Positions 52,183-59,446 of a stretch of DNA of 64,000 nucleotides are shown piece by piece. Source of the stretch: PALSA-1003 sp963791945. Lineage in GTDB: Bacteria; Pseudomonadota; Gammaproteobacteria; Burkholderiales; Casimicrobiaceae. The position numbers and the translations under genes were made by a program. Below the pieces are notes generated by a model. The model was not told the DNA's origin. It ran no database searches and saw only the letters and a program-made list of their open reading frames with translations. The stretch is taken from the NCBI GenBank assembly GCA_963791945.1, contig CAWBUD010000003.1:532124-596123 (forward strand), given 5' to 3'. Position 1 is the first letter of the stretch, and every line of letters starts with the position of its first letter.

Positions 52183-54191
52183 GTTCCCTGATGAACCAAG
52201 CCGAAGTTGGCCTGGAACTGCCGGTCGTCATCGGTGTCGCCGTTCATGAGGCCGATCGCCATGCTGTAGCTGCGCTGGCTCGCCTCGCGCCGGGCACCCT
52301 CCGGCCCGACCAGCGGCTTGCCGATGGCGTAGCGGACTTTGGGTGGTACGTGGTGCCCCGTAGCGTCACGATCGGGCCCCGAGACGATCAATGTGACCCC
52401 TCCACGCAGTGGAAAGGAACCGGCTTCCGGAAAGGCCTTGTCGAAGGGGATGCGGCGCGTCTGCACGAGCTCGACGACCATGTCGACGCGCAGTTGTCCG
52501 TCCGCGGACACCCTGAAGACCTGATGGAACGAAGGCGCATAGGGCCGCCGCTCGGGCGGAAGGGCCGGGTCGGCGTCGAACCCGAGTCGAGCGGCGTTCT
52601 CCCACGCATACCGGCGCAGGATCTCGCCATTGAGGTCCTTCTGCGCCCTGGTGAGCCCGCTCGCGCTCCCGAAAACGAGCTCCACCTTCTCGGTGCGTTT
52701 CGTCGCGCGGTCGGTGACCATCGCGGCGACCGGCGGGAGCGCGTCGGGCGCCGGCTTGCGCGTCCAATCGGGGACGCGCGGCCATCGCAGCGCATCCTCG
52801 GAGAAGAAGCTTGCGCTTTCGGGAAAGATCCCGCGAACACGAAACGCCTGCATCAGCTCTTGCCGCACCCCAAGATCGTCATCGGGCTTGAGATCCGCGC
52901 TGACCGTGATGAGCGCGCGCAGAAAATCGCCGAAGGTAATGTCCACGGGAGGACAGTAATCGAGCGCACGAGCGCAAAGCTGGAAGAAGTCGCCCGCCGT
53001 CCTGGACGCCGTCTCCGCGAGAAGATTGGCGAGCGCGCCGGGGAGCTCCGCGTGTTCCACCTGTCCGCCTCCAGCGCGATAGATGCGAAACAGATCGGCC
53101 GACGCGCGCAGATACGTCGAGAAGTACGCATCGAACACCGCCGCGACGAGGATCGACCCCCGGAAGTGCGGATCGTGCACGCGCGTGCTCAGCGCGGCTG
53201 GATCCGGCCGCATATCGAGCGCTGCACGCAGCCCCCGCCCCATGCCCGACGCCTCGCCAAACTGCTGCGCCAATTCGACCAGCGGATTGCGAGTGGCGGT
53301 CTCGCCCGAGATGCGCGGCACGACATCTTCCTCGCCCGTGGCCGGCGTGGCGCCCTCAAGCGGCGCCACGTCGGGTTTCAATTCGAACTGGTATAGCCGG
53401 CCGCCCGTCTTGCGGATGGTGTCGAGCAACGCTTCCTTGTGCGAGAAGTGAAGGAACAGCGCCGTGATATCGGCGAACGCCTCGTGAAACGCAAGCACGT
53501 CCGGGTTGGTGGGCTCGGTGAAGAAAGTCCTGATACCGTCGATGACCGCGTGCGTGACCTCGTGCGCGATGATGTCGTGCGACAGGCACGTGAAGATGCG
53601 CTGTCCCGGCAGGTTGTTACCCTGGTTGGCCTCGGCCGCCCGGAAATAGCCGAACAGGATCCCGTGGGCCTCGCGGCAGTAGAACGCGTTCGCCTGGAGC
53701 ATTCCGTGTGGATACAGCTTGAGGACCCAGATGTCGTCCGTATTGCGCGCCGCTTTGCCGCCGTCCTCGACGTTGCCGCCGGGACGGTCGGCGCGCCGCC
53801 AGTGGATGCTCCGACCGAGCGCGGCCTCGAACTTCTCGAGCGTCTCGGACGCGACGGCGTAAACCATTTGCTGATGAAAGCGTGGATCCGATTCCGACGG
53901 GTCGAGGCCCCCTCGCGCCAGGATCCGGTAGTCGTTGAGATCGAGCGGCGGGTAATAGACCTTGTTGGCGCCGTCGTAGTCGACGACGGCAAATCGCCGT
54001 CCTGCCGGTCCCGGCTTGAGATAGCGTTCCCACCGGATCCTCACCGGCATGACATTGCCGACATAGTTGCCGGCGCTGGGATCCAGCGCATAGACCTTGA
54101 GTGACCGGCTTGTGGGCTCCTCGACTTTCATCCAGGGTAGCTGGCCGGTCGCCGCTGCGGGACTTGCGTGGCGTGATTTGTTTCTCGCCAT
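52179..54191 (-). CDS. Gluzincin-type metallopeptidase (HExxH...E)
   Basis: The 670-residue product carries HEVTH at 210-214 followed by Glu237 in AFHEAFADI, the zinc-binding pattern of M4-like gluzincins. There is no signal peptide, so it probably acts in the cytoplasm, unlike secreted thermolysins. The C-terminal 300 residues are not recognised. The start at 54191 is supported by GGGAGG upstream. It lies 55 bp after the patatin gene and overlaps the first MBL gene. A protease of this kind beside a phospholipase and a CHAT protease suggests an effector role, but this is inference. Confidence 0.8.
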   Translation of the reverse strand: MARNKSRHASPAAATGQLPWMKVEEPTSRSLKVYALDPSAGNYVGNVMPVRIRWERYLKPGPAGRRFAVVDYDGANKVYYPPLDLNDYRILARGGLDPSESDPRFHQQMVYAVASETLEKFEAALGRSIHWRRADRPGGNVEDGGKAARNTDDIWVLKLYPHGMLQANAFYCREAHGILFGYFRAAEANQGNNLPGQRIFTCLSHDIIAHEVTHAVIDGIRTFFTEPTNPDVLAFHEAFADITALFLHFSHKEALLDTIRKTGGRLYQFELKPDVAPLEGATPATGEEDVVPRISGETATRNPLVELAQQFGEASGMGRGLRAALDMRPDPAALSTRVHDPHFRGSILVAAVFDAYFSTYLRASADLFRIYRAGGGQVEHAELPGALANLLAETASRTAGDFFQLCARALDYCPPVDITFGDFLRALITVSADLKPDDDLGVRQELMQAFRVRGIFPESASFFSEDALRWPRVPDWTRKPAPDALPPVAAMVTDRATKRTEKVELVFGSASGLTRAQKDLNGEILRRYAWENAARLGFDADPALPPERRPYAPSFHQVFRVSADGQLRVDMVVELVQTRRIPFDKAFPEAGSFPLRGGVTLIVSGPDRDATGHHVPPKVRYAIGKPLVGPEGARREASQRSYSMAIGLMNGDTDDDRQFQANFGLVHQGT

Positions 54192-54246
54192 CGCTTGCCT
54201 CCCTATTTTCGATTGGCCTCGCTGAATGTCGCCGCGGGCGCTTTCT

Positions 54247-55263
54247 TTATGAGCGCAGCAACTCCGGGGCGTACCGGCGAATCCGAGCCTCGACGAGTCC
54301 GCCGCCATGTCGCGCAAGGACGCCCATCTCCTCGTCCGAGAGGCGTTGAAGGTTGGTCGAGATCGCCGATGCGTGCGCAGCATCGCCGGCCTGCACTTCA
54401 CCTTCCCTGCTATCGATCGAGAACCAGAGAGGCTTGGGACCGAGCTTCGCGAGGAACCGATGCTGGAGGCGGTCGAACTCCAGCCCGCGAATCTGCTCCA
54501 TCATGATTCCCAGGCTCGCCTTGAGAACGATCAGACCGGCGTCCGTCGGCCTCTCGTCGATCGCGAAGGGCTTGCCGCCGTCGCTGACGATGACGTAATC
54601 GAGGGCGTTCCGCGCGACGCGCACGACGGGATTGACTCCCATGTTGTCGTACACCCCGCCGTCCGTAAGCGTGACGTACTCGACGGTGCTGGCGTGCGCA
54701 TAGGTGTCCGCATCAAGACGCAGCGGCGGGAACACGGGCGGAAATGCCGACGATGCGGCGACGGCGCGGCTCACCTGGAAGTCAGGGGCTGGGACCACCC
54801 CGAGCTCATGCTCGCCCATTTCCGCGGCCAGGCCTCCCCCGGCGACGAAGAAGAACATGTTGCCCGTCGCAAGGTTCGTCGAGTTCAGATACAGGCGTGG
54901 CCCACCCGCCAGGTCTTTCAACGTCGCGCCGTGAAACAGGTCCCGGTCATAGCTCCCGGCAAGCTTGTCGAGGCGCGTCTCGAACGGGTCGAGCGCCCCG
55001 CCGATGACCGAGGAAACCGCGATGGAGCGGCTGCGCAGATAAGTGTCGAGGCTATCCAGCTTGTCGGGCTTGCTCCAGTTGCTCGCGACAAAGGCGCCCG
55101 CGATGCTGCCACCGCTCACGCAGCTCAGCAGGTCGAGTTTGTCGAGCAGCCCGTGCGCCTCGAGCTTGCGCATGACGCCGAGGTGGAACGCGGCGGCCCG
55201 AAACCCACCGCCCGACATCGCAAGGCCAATCCGTTTCTTCGCCCCGCCGATCTCGATGGCCAT
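54247..55263 (-). CDS. Patatin-like phospholipase
   Basis: The 338-residue product has the oxyanion-hole sequence LAMSGGGFRAAAFHLG near residue 14, the nucleophile segment SCVSGGSIAG (a variant of GxSxG) near 47, and the catalytic Asp in LTDGGVYDNMG. Patatins hydrolyse membrane phospholipids and serve as abortive effectors in several bacterial immune systems. The ATG at 55263 has GGGGGAG just upstream; the longer open frame is unconserved. It is the first gene of the four-gene minus-strand unit. Confidence 0.88.
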   Translation of the reverse strand: MAIEIGGAKKRIGLAMSGGGFRAAAFHLGVMRKLEAHGLLDKLDLLSCVSGGSIAGAFVASNWSKPDKLDSLDTYLRSRSIAVSSVIGGALDPFETRLDKLAGSYDRDLFHGATLKDLAGGPRLYLNSTNLATGNMFFFVAGGGLAAEMGEHELGVVPAPDFQVSRAVAASSAFPPVFPPLRLDADTYAHASTVEYVTLTDGGVYDNMGVNPVVRVARNALDYVIVSDGGKPFAIDERPTDAGLIVLKASLGIMMEQIRGLEFDRLQHRFLAKLGPKPLWFSIDSREGEVQAGDAAHASAISTNLQRLSDEEMGVLARHGGGLVEARIRRYAPELLRS

Positions 55264-55578
55264 CGCTCCCCCGAGTAAGAATTCCTGGGCGACTACACGG
55301 CGCGCAAAGCGTCGCGACTGCGATGAAGCGCAGTGCTCACCGCGAGCGTCTTGTCGCCCGTACTCAGTAAACAACTTCCATTAGCAGCGTGCAAGGCGAA
55401 AATTCACCGTGACGCAACAAATCTAGCAGAAGACGATAGCCGACTGTCGCGCGGCGCTGGCGATAAGCGAGGCGATGCGAAGCGCCCGTGCGCAGCAGCT
55501 ACCGCGAATCAGATGCTCGGGTAATTTCTGTCAGTAGTCCCGGCCCAGATTTCATGTTGGCTCAGGGTGCGCCAGGAG
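55264..55578. other. Intergenic region between hipA-like and patatin genes
   Basis: I see no gene, hairpin with a T tract, or clear promoter here. It must contain the promoter of the minus-strand patatin unit. Confidence 0.4.
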
Positions 55579-56841
55579 TCAGCCTTCCACCGGCTTTTCG
55601 AAGAAGAAGGATTCGGACAGGAACGCCGGAGCGACGTACTCGATATCCTTCGCCGATACGCCGGAAGCGCGGAAGTGGTCCCGCCAAGTCCCGACGGTGG
55701 CGACGATGGCGTCGATTTCCTTCTTGGCTGCCTCGGCAGTCAATCCGAAGCGCTCGCACTGGGAAAGCAGGTTATAGATGCTCGCCGTGCGTCCATAGGT
55801 GCCGATCGTCATCGCAAGGTCGCGGCGTTCGAGGCTGAGCAATGGCGTGGGGACGAGATCGTATGCAGGCGTGAGGTGCCAGCCACGTGTGGTTCTGCGT
55901 ACAGCATGGTTGCGGGGATGATCGTCGTTGTTCGTCACGGCCGCATTGAAGGTCATGCGGCGGAATAGCTCGATTCGATCAGCGTTGGGTTTCTCCGACC
56001 AGCGCCGAAGCTGATCGGCAAGAAGAAGATAGGACCACCGCTCCCGATCCAGGTAGTACTCATCGGCGTCGAGCATGGTGAATCCGCTGACGAGCCCGAA
56101 GCGAAGGTACCCGCCGTCGGTGTATTCACGATCGAAGCGCTCCACCATGAGCACGTCGCGCCCACGCACGGACTCCAGGCGCGAATTGCACACGTCGATG
56201 CCACAGCGACGCGCCAGCTCGAGCGTCGCGTATTCCACCCGCTGGAGGTTGCAGCGGTCCTCCTTCTCCGGGAACTTGCCGACCCAGAGGCGGTTGCCGT
56301 CCTCGATCGTGGCCTTGGGCCTCGCACCGCCCATCGATGTGCCGGGCTCGAGCTGCTCGAGAATATGCTCCGGCACCCTTTTTCCTTCTTCGATCGCTTG
56401 CGCAGCCGCGACGAGATCCGCCAGTTGATGCGTGAGGTTGTATCGGCGCTTCGAAGCCTGAGGCTCTACCTTAGTGCCGAAGCTCAGGTAACCGGCGCCA
56501 TCCTGCGGTCCATTCAACAGGTAATCGATTTCCTCCAGGTCGGCGGGGCTGCGCTGCAGCTTGTGTTCGATCACACACCGTCCCCAGGCATCCGGTCCGG
56601 CGTCTCGCACTGCGCCGGGAATGCCTTTCAGCTTTGTGAATTCGTAGACGTTGTTGCCGAGCGGGAGTTGGAATGGATCGAGCTCAACCGCATCGTTGCG
56701 CTCGAGGTAGCGGTCGCCATAGCGAAACCGCCCGACGAACGTCCCGTCGCGCAGCTTTGCGACCTTCAGCAGCGCCGCAGGCACGGTGTTGAGCGTGCCC
56801 GGCAACTGCATGTAAACGTACGCCTGACGCTCAGAAGTCAT
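55579..56841 (-). CDS. hipA: HipA-family serine/threonine kinase toxin
   Basis: The 420-residue product matches type II toxin HipA. It has an N-terminal LPLGNNVYEF-like and GPDAWGRCVI region, the ATP/Gly-rich loop SMGGARPKATI near 170, and the catalytic NNDDHPRNHAV near 310 followed by PAYDLVPTP. HipA kinases phosphorylate aminoacyl-tRNA synthetases and slow growth. The start overlaps the end of the HTH antitoxin gene by 11 bp, with antitoxin first. Confidence 0.92.
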   Translation of the reverse strand: MTSERQAYVYMQLPGTLNTVPAALLKVAKLRDGTFVGRFRYGDRYLERNDAVELDPFQLPLGNNVYEFTKLKGIPGAVRDAGPDAWGRCVIEHKLQRSPADLEEIDYLLNGPQDGAGYLSFGTKVEPQASKRRYNLTHQLADLVAAAQAIEEGKRVPEHILEQLEPGTSMGGARPKATIEDGNRLWVGKFPEKEDRCNLQRVEYATLELARRCGIDVCNSRLESVRGRDVLMVERFDREYTDGGYLRFGLVSGFTMLDADEYYLDRERWSYLLLADQLRRWSEKPNADRIELFRRMTFNAAVTNNDDHPRNHAVRRTTRGWHLTPAYDLVPTPLLSLERRDLAMTIGTYGRTASIYNLLSQCERFGLTAEAAKKEIDAIVATVGTWRDHFRASGVSAKDIEYVAPAFLSESFFFEKPVEG

Positions 56842-57166
56842 ATTCGTCCTTCGACTTCTGCGACTTGCGAACGCGTGCGGGCCGGTGGGACGCCTCGAGC
56901 GTCTTGCCGTGGGTGTCGGCGTCGGGGTGAGCTACACCATCCAGCGTCTTGTCGAGGCCGAGCGCCCACAGCACGGTGACGTAGGCCCCGAGCGCGACAC
57001 CCGGCTTCCCAAGCTCGAGCGCGTTGAGCGTATTCCGATTGATTCCCGCCTTGGCGGCCAGCTCGGCGATCGACATGCCGCGCCGGGCTCTGGCGAGGCG
57101 GACGCGGTAGCCGAGCTCTTTGATGCTTTCCGCCGCCTGGGCGGGTAAGACCCTCAGAATAGCCAT
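56831..57166 (-). CDS. hipB: HipB-like HTH (Xre family) antitoxin
   Basis: The 111-residue product has a helix-turn-helix (GYRVRLARARRGMSIAELAA, then KAGINRNTLNALELGKPG) and a charged C-terminal tail (RVRKSQKSKDEYDF). It should repress its own operon and neutralise the kinase encoded downstream. I chose the ATG at 57166, the start just upstream of the conserved region; the longer frame reads through the operator repeats. Confidence 0.88.
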   Translation of the reverse strand: MAILRVLPAQAAESIKELGYRVRLARARRGMSIAELAAKAGINRNTLNALELGKPGVALGAYVTVLWALGLDKTLDGVAHPDADTHGKTLEASHRPARVRKSQKSKDEYDF

Positions 57167-57544
57167 TATATTAGGCGTTAAGTTGCATAGCGCCTGGAAT
57201 ATTAGGCCACGTAATTTCTGGGCGTCAAGTCGTATGCCTAATAAAATGAGCATTAAGCGACATAACGCCTAAAATAATAGCCAAGATTATCGCGTTAGCT
57301 TCTTCGGCGGAGCTCGGCGGAGCGACGTGGCCAAACGCGAGTATGGACTCACTTTCTCCCTTTCGGGTTTCCCACCCAGGTCTAAAGGTCAGCCTCAGGC
57401 GGCATAGCGCCCGTACGGCGCCGCAGTCTATCTATTACCGAGGGAAGCGCGTTCGATTTGCCACAATTGCCAAGGCAGGGATCGAGGGTGATAGATTTTA
57501 GTTATTAGCCTTGGCGGGCGGGCGTTCGAACGACATGGCGACCC
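57167..57544. other. Intergenic region between hipB and the RES toxin gene
   Basis: The first 110 bp hold the AT-rich hipBA operator/promoter. In the remaining part I see no gene and no clear signal. Confidence 0.55.
57171..57275. promoter_or_regulatory. Operator repeats upstream of hipBA
   Basis: Three copies of a motif close to TTAAGTNGCATARCGCCTAA are visible: around 57178-57195, 57222-57241 and 57252-57272. The flanking TTAGGCGTTA (57171-57180) and its inverted copy TAACGCCTAA (57263-57272) bound the region. They fit multiple HipB binding sites over the promoter. Confidence 0.65.
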
Positions 57545-58018
57545 TCAGGAGCGGAACAGTCGGTTGTATTCGAAGCGACGTACGAGCTTTGCCGTAATCG
57601 TCGCCGCGTCCGGATGCCCTGGGTTGATCAGCGAGATGCGCTCCTCGGGAATGATCACGGAAGGCACGAGCAGGACGGGCGAGCGCAGCGACGCGAGCCA
57701 TTCAGAGCCGAACTTCATGCTGGCGCGTCCCGCGGGGATCGCGTCCCATGTCGGAGGCAGCTTCGCAACGTCAACCTCCTCACGCCCCTTCCACGTGGCA
57801 TCGGGCGCGTCGATCTCGACAAGGTAGCGATTCAACGGCAAGCCGGAATCGTCGACGTGCGCCGCCGTCTCCAAGACGGCCATCGCGATCGTTGGCGCGC
57901 AATAGACGACCACTTCCTTGTAGTCGTTCCAGCGGCCCGGATGCTTGGCCGCACCGGCGCCGCTCAGGTCGGTCGCTGCGTAATCGCGGGTTTCAGCCGC
58001 GATGCGCCACAGCTTCAC
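57545..58018 (-). CDS. RES-domain toxin
   Basis: The 157-residue product matches the RES family: it opens with KLWRIAAETRDYAATDLSG, has the GRWNDYKEVVVYCAPTIAMA segment with Arg and Tyr of the active site, and ends in LVRRFEYNRLFRS. RES toxins deplete NAD+ by ADP-ribosyltransferase-like chemistry. The GTG at 58018 overlaps the antitoxin stop (GTGA) and restores the conserved N-terminus, so it is preferred to the far upstream ATG inside the antitoxin gene. Confidence 0.9.
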   Translation of the reverse strand: MKLWRIAAETRDYAATDLSGAGAAKHPGRWNDYKEVVVYCAPTIAMAVLETAAHVDDSGLPLNRYLVEIDAPDATWKGREEVDVAKLPPTWDAIPAGRASMKFGSEWLASLRSPVLLVPSVIIPEERISLINPGHPDAATITAKLVRRFEYNRLFRS

Positions 58019-58605
58019 TGATAGGCGCCGCTTTCGAGAGAGCCAAGAAGCCGAGCCACGAGCTCGACTCCGGTCGGCGTATCCAGCAGATCGGCGGGCT
58101 TCCGACCGCCGAGCGCAGGCTGCGGACGTTCGATCCATTGGCCGAGCCACTTCGTGGCGTCGAACGTCTTCACCTCGCTCGCCGTGCTGTTGGCGGCGAT
58201 GTCTTGCGCAATGCCAAGGAGCTTAACCATTCCGATCGCTGCCTGGCCGCCTCGGCCTTCGACTCTTTCCCCGGCGGCGGCCTTCTTCTCGGCTGTGGCT
58301 TTTGGGATCCCGAGGATCGCGAAGATGCGTGAGGACGGAATCGCCATGCGCCTGGATAGATCCTTGATGAACGAGCCGAGGACCCCCTGGCGCTCGATCT
58401 CCACGAGCTGGAGCGGAGTCGCACGCGCGACCTCGCGCACGTACTCGTCCACGCCTCTCGAGGAATGATAGGCGATGACGCCTCTGGGTCCGGCAGCTTT
58501 GCGCCGCGCGGCGACAGCTCGCGCTTGCCTCGCGGGCGGTCGTTTGAGGGCAACGCTCTTGCTGCGCTGTTGCTTACGTGGGGCGTGGAGCTTGGCTGAG
58601 GGCAT
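58015..58605 (-). CDS. Xre/MbcA/ParS-type antitoxin
   Basis: The 196-residue product has a basic N-terminal tail (1-40), a degenerate HTH (FIKDLSRRMAIPSSRIFAILG) and the C-terminal toxin-binding domain (WLGQWIERPQPALGGRKPADLLDT, in the DUF2384 style). It pairs with the RES toxin whose start it overlaps. The basic extension is longer than in most members. Confidence 0.88.
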   Translation of the reverse strand: MPSAKLHAPRKQQRSKSVALKRPPARQARAVAARRKAAGPRGVIAYHSSRGVDEYVREVARATPLQLVEIERQGVLGSFIKDLSRRMAIPSSRIFAILGIPKATAEKKAAAGERVEGRGGQAAIGMVKLLGIAQDIAANSTASEVKTFDATKWLGQWIERPQPALGGRKPADLLDTPTGVELVARLLGSLESGAYQ

Positions 58606-58623
58606 TCTGATTCGAGCGTCTAG

Positions 58624-58637
58624 TTATGGACACATAA
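58624..58637. promoter_or_regulatory. Inverted repeat upstream of the Xre/ParS antitoxin
   Basis: TTATG-GACA-CATAA is a perfect short inverted repeat 18 bp upstream of the antitoxin start and is a candidate autoregulatory operator. Confidence 0.4.
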
Positions 58638-58740
58638 TAGCCTCAATACGGACAAAGGGCAACACCTCGGCTCCATGCGCCCCTATTGCCGCTCTCTTCG
58701 CTGTAATGGCCAGGAATCACTTTACAACTCTGACCGATGA

Positions 58741-58762
58741 ACATATACTTCCACATATATGT
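58741..58762. promoter_or_regulatory. Inverted repeat upstream of vapB
   Basis: ACATATA and TATATGT form a perfect 7-bp inverted repeat with an 8-base spacer, ending 14 bp before the vapB ATG. This is the expected place for a VapB or VapBC operator. Confidence 0.55.
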
Positions 58763-58776
58763 TAGGTGCGCCGATT

Positions 58777-59007
58777 ATGGGCCAAGTCACGATCTACCTG
58801 GATGAAGAAACCGAAAAGACTGCGCGGGCGGCCGCCGAAGCAGACGGCGTTTCCCTAAGCAAATGGATCGCTCGGCGGATCGAAAAGAACGCGCGCGCCG
58901 AGTGGCCGGTGAATGTACGGGCGCTGGCCGGTGTCTGGCCCGATCTGCCGACGATCGAACAAATTCGTCGCTATTCGGCTAAGGACGTGGCGCGCAGGCG
59001 TCTTTAG
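58777..59007 (+). CDS. vapB: VapB-like ribbon-helix-helix antitoxin
   Basis: The 76-residue product begins MGQVTIYLDEETEKTARAAA, a ribbon-helix-helix DNA-binding domain, followed by a short acidic-hydrophobic tail (VWPDLPTIEQIR) that would wrap the toxin. It is 3 bp before the PIN toxin gene. An ATG six codons earlier (58759) lies inside the inverted repeat and is less likely. Confidence 0.87.
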   Translation: MGQVTIYLDEETEKTARAAAEADGVSLSKWIARRIEKNARAEWPVNVRALAGVWPDLPTIEQIRRYSAKDVARRRL

Positions 59008-59010
59008 ACC

Positions 59011-59415
59011 ATGCCGGCGTTCGTACTCGACACGAACACGGTCATCGACTACTTCAAAGGCAGAGGCAAGGTTGCCGAGCGGCTGTTGGCCGTGGCCCCC
59101 CGGGAAATTGGCCTGCCCGCGATCGCTGCCTACGAACTGTGGGTAGGGGTTCTTGGCTCTCAGCATGGCAGGCGGCGGGAGTCCCAATTCGAACAGTTCC
59201 TGGCCGTGATCGACGTCCTGCCTTTTGATTCTGCGATAAGTCGACGAGCGGCCGAACTTCGCCTTGCGCTGGAACGTCGGGGCGAGTCGATCGGGCCGCT
59301 GGATACGCTGATCGCAGGTACCGCTCTAGCGTACGGTGCGACATTGGTTACAAGAAATACCAAGGAATTCGGACGCATCGCCGGACTCAAAGTCGCGAAC
59401 TGGCACGATCAGTAA
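59011..59415 (+). CDS. vapC: VapC-like PIN-domain ribonuclease toxin
   Basis: The 134-residue PIN protein has the four acidic positions expected: FVLDTNTVIDY, the Glu in AAYELWVG, the Asp in IGPLDTLIAG, and the NTKEFGRI end. VapC toxins cut tRNA or rRNA at specific sites. It is the second gene of a complete vapBC pair. Confidence 0.9.
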   Translation: MPAFVLDTNTVIDYFKGRGKVAERLLAVAPREIGLPAIAAYELWVGVLGSQHGRRRESQFEQFLAVIDVLPFDSAISRRAAELRLALERRGESIGPLDTLIAGTALAYGATLVTRNTKEFGRIAGLKVANWHDQ

Positions 59416-59446
59416 ATGCACGGCCTTGCCCTTGCGCGGCTCGCGG

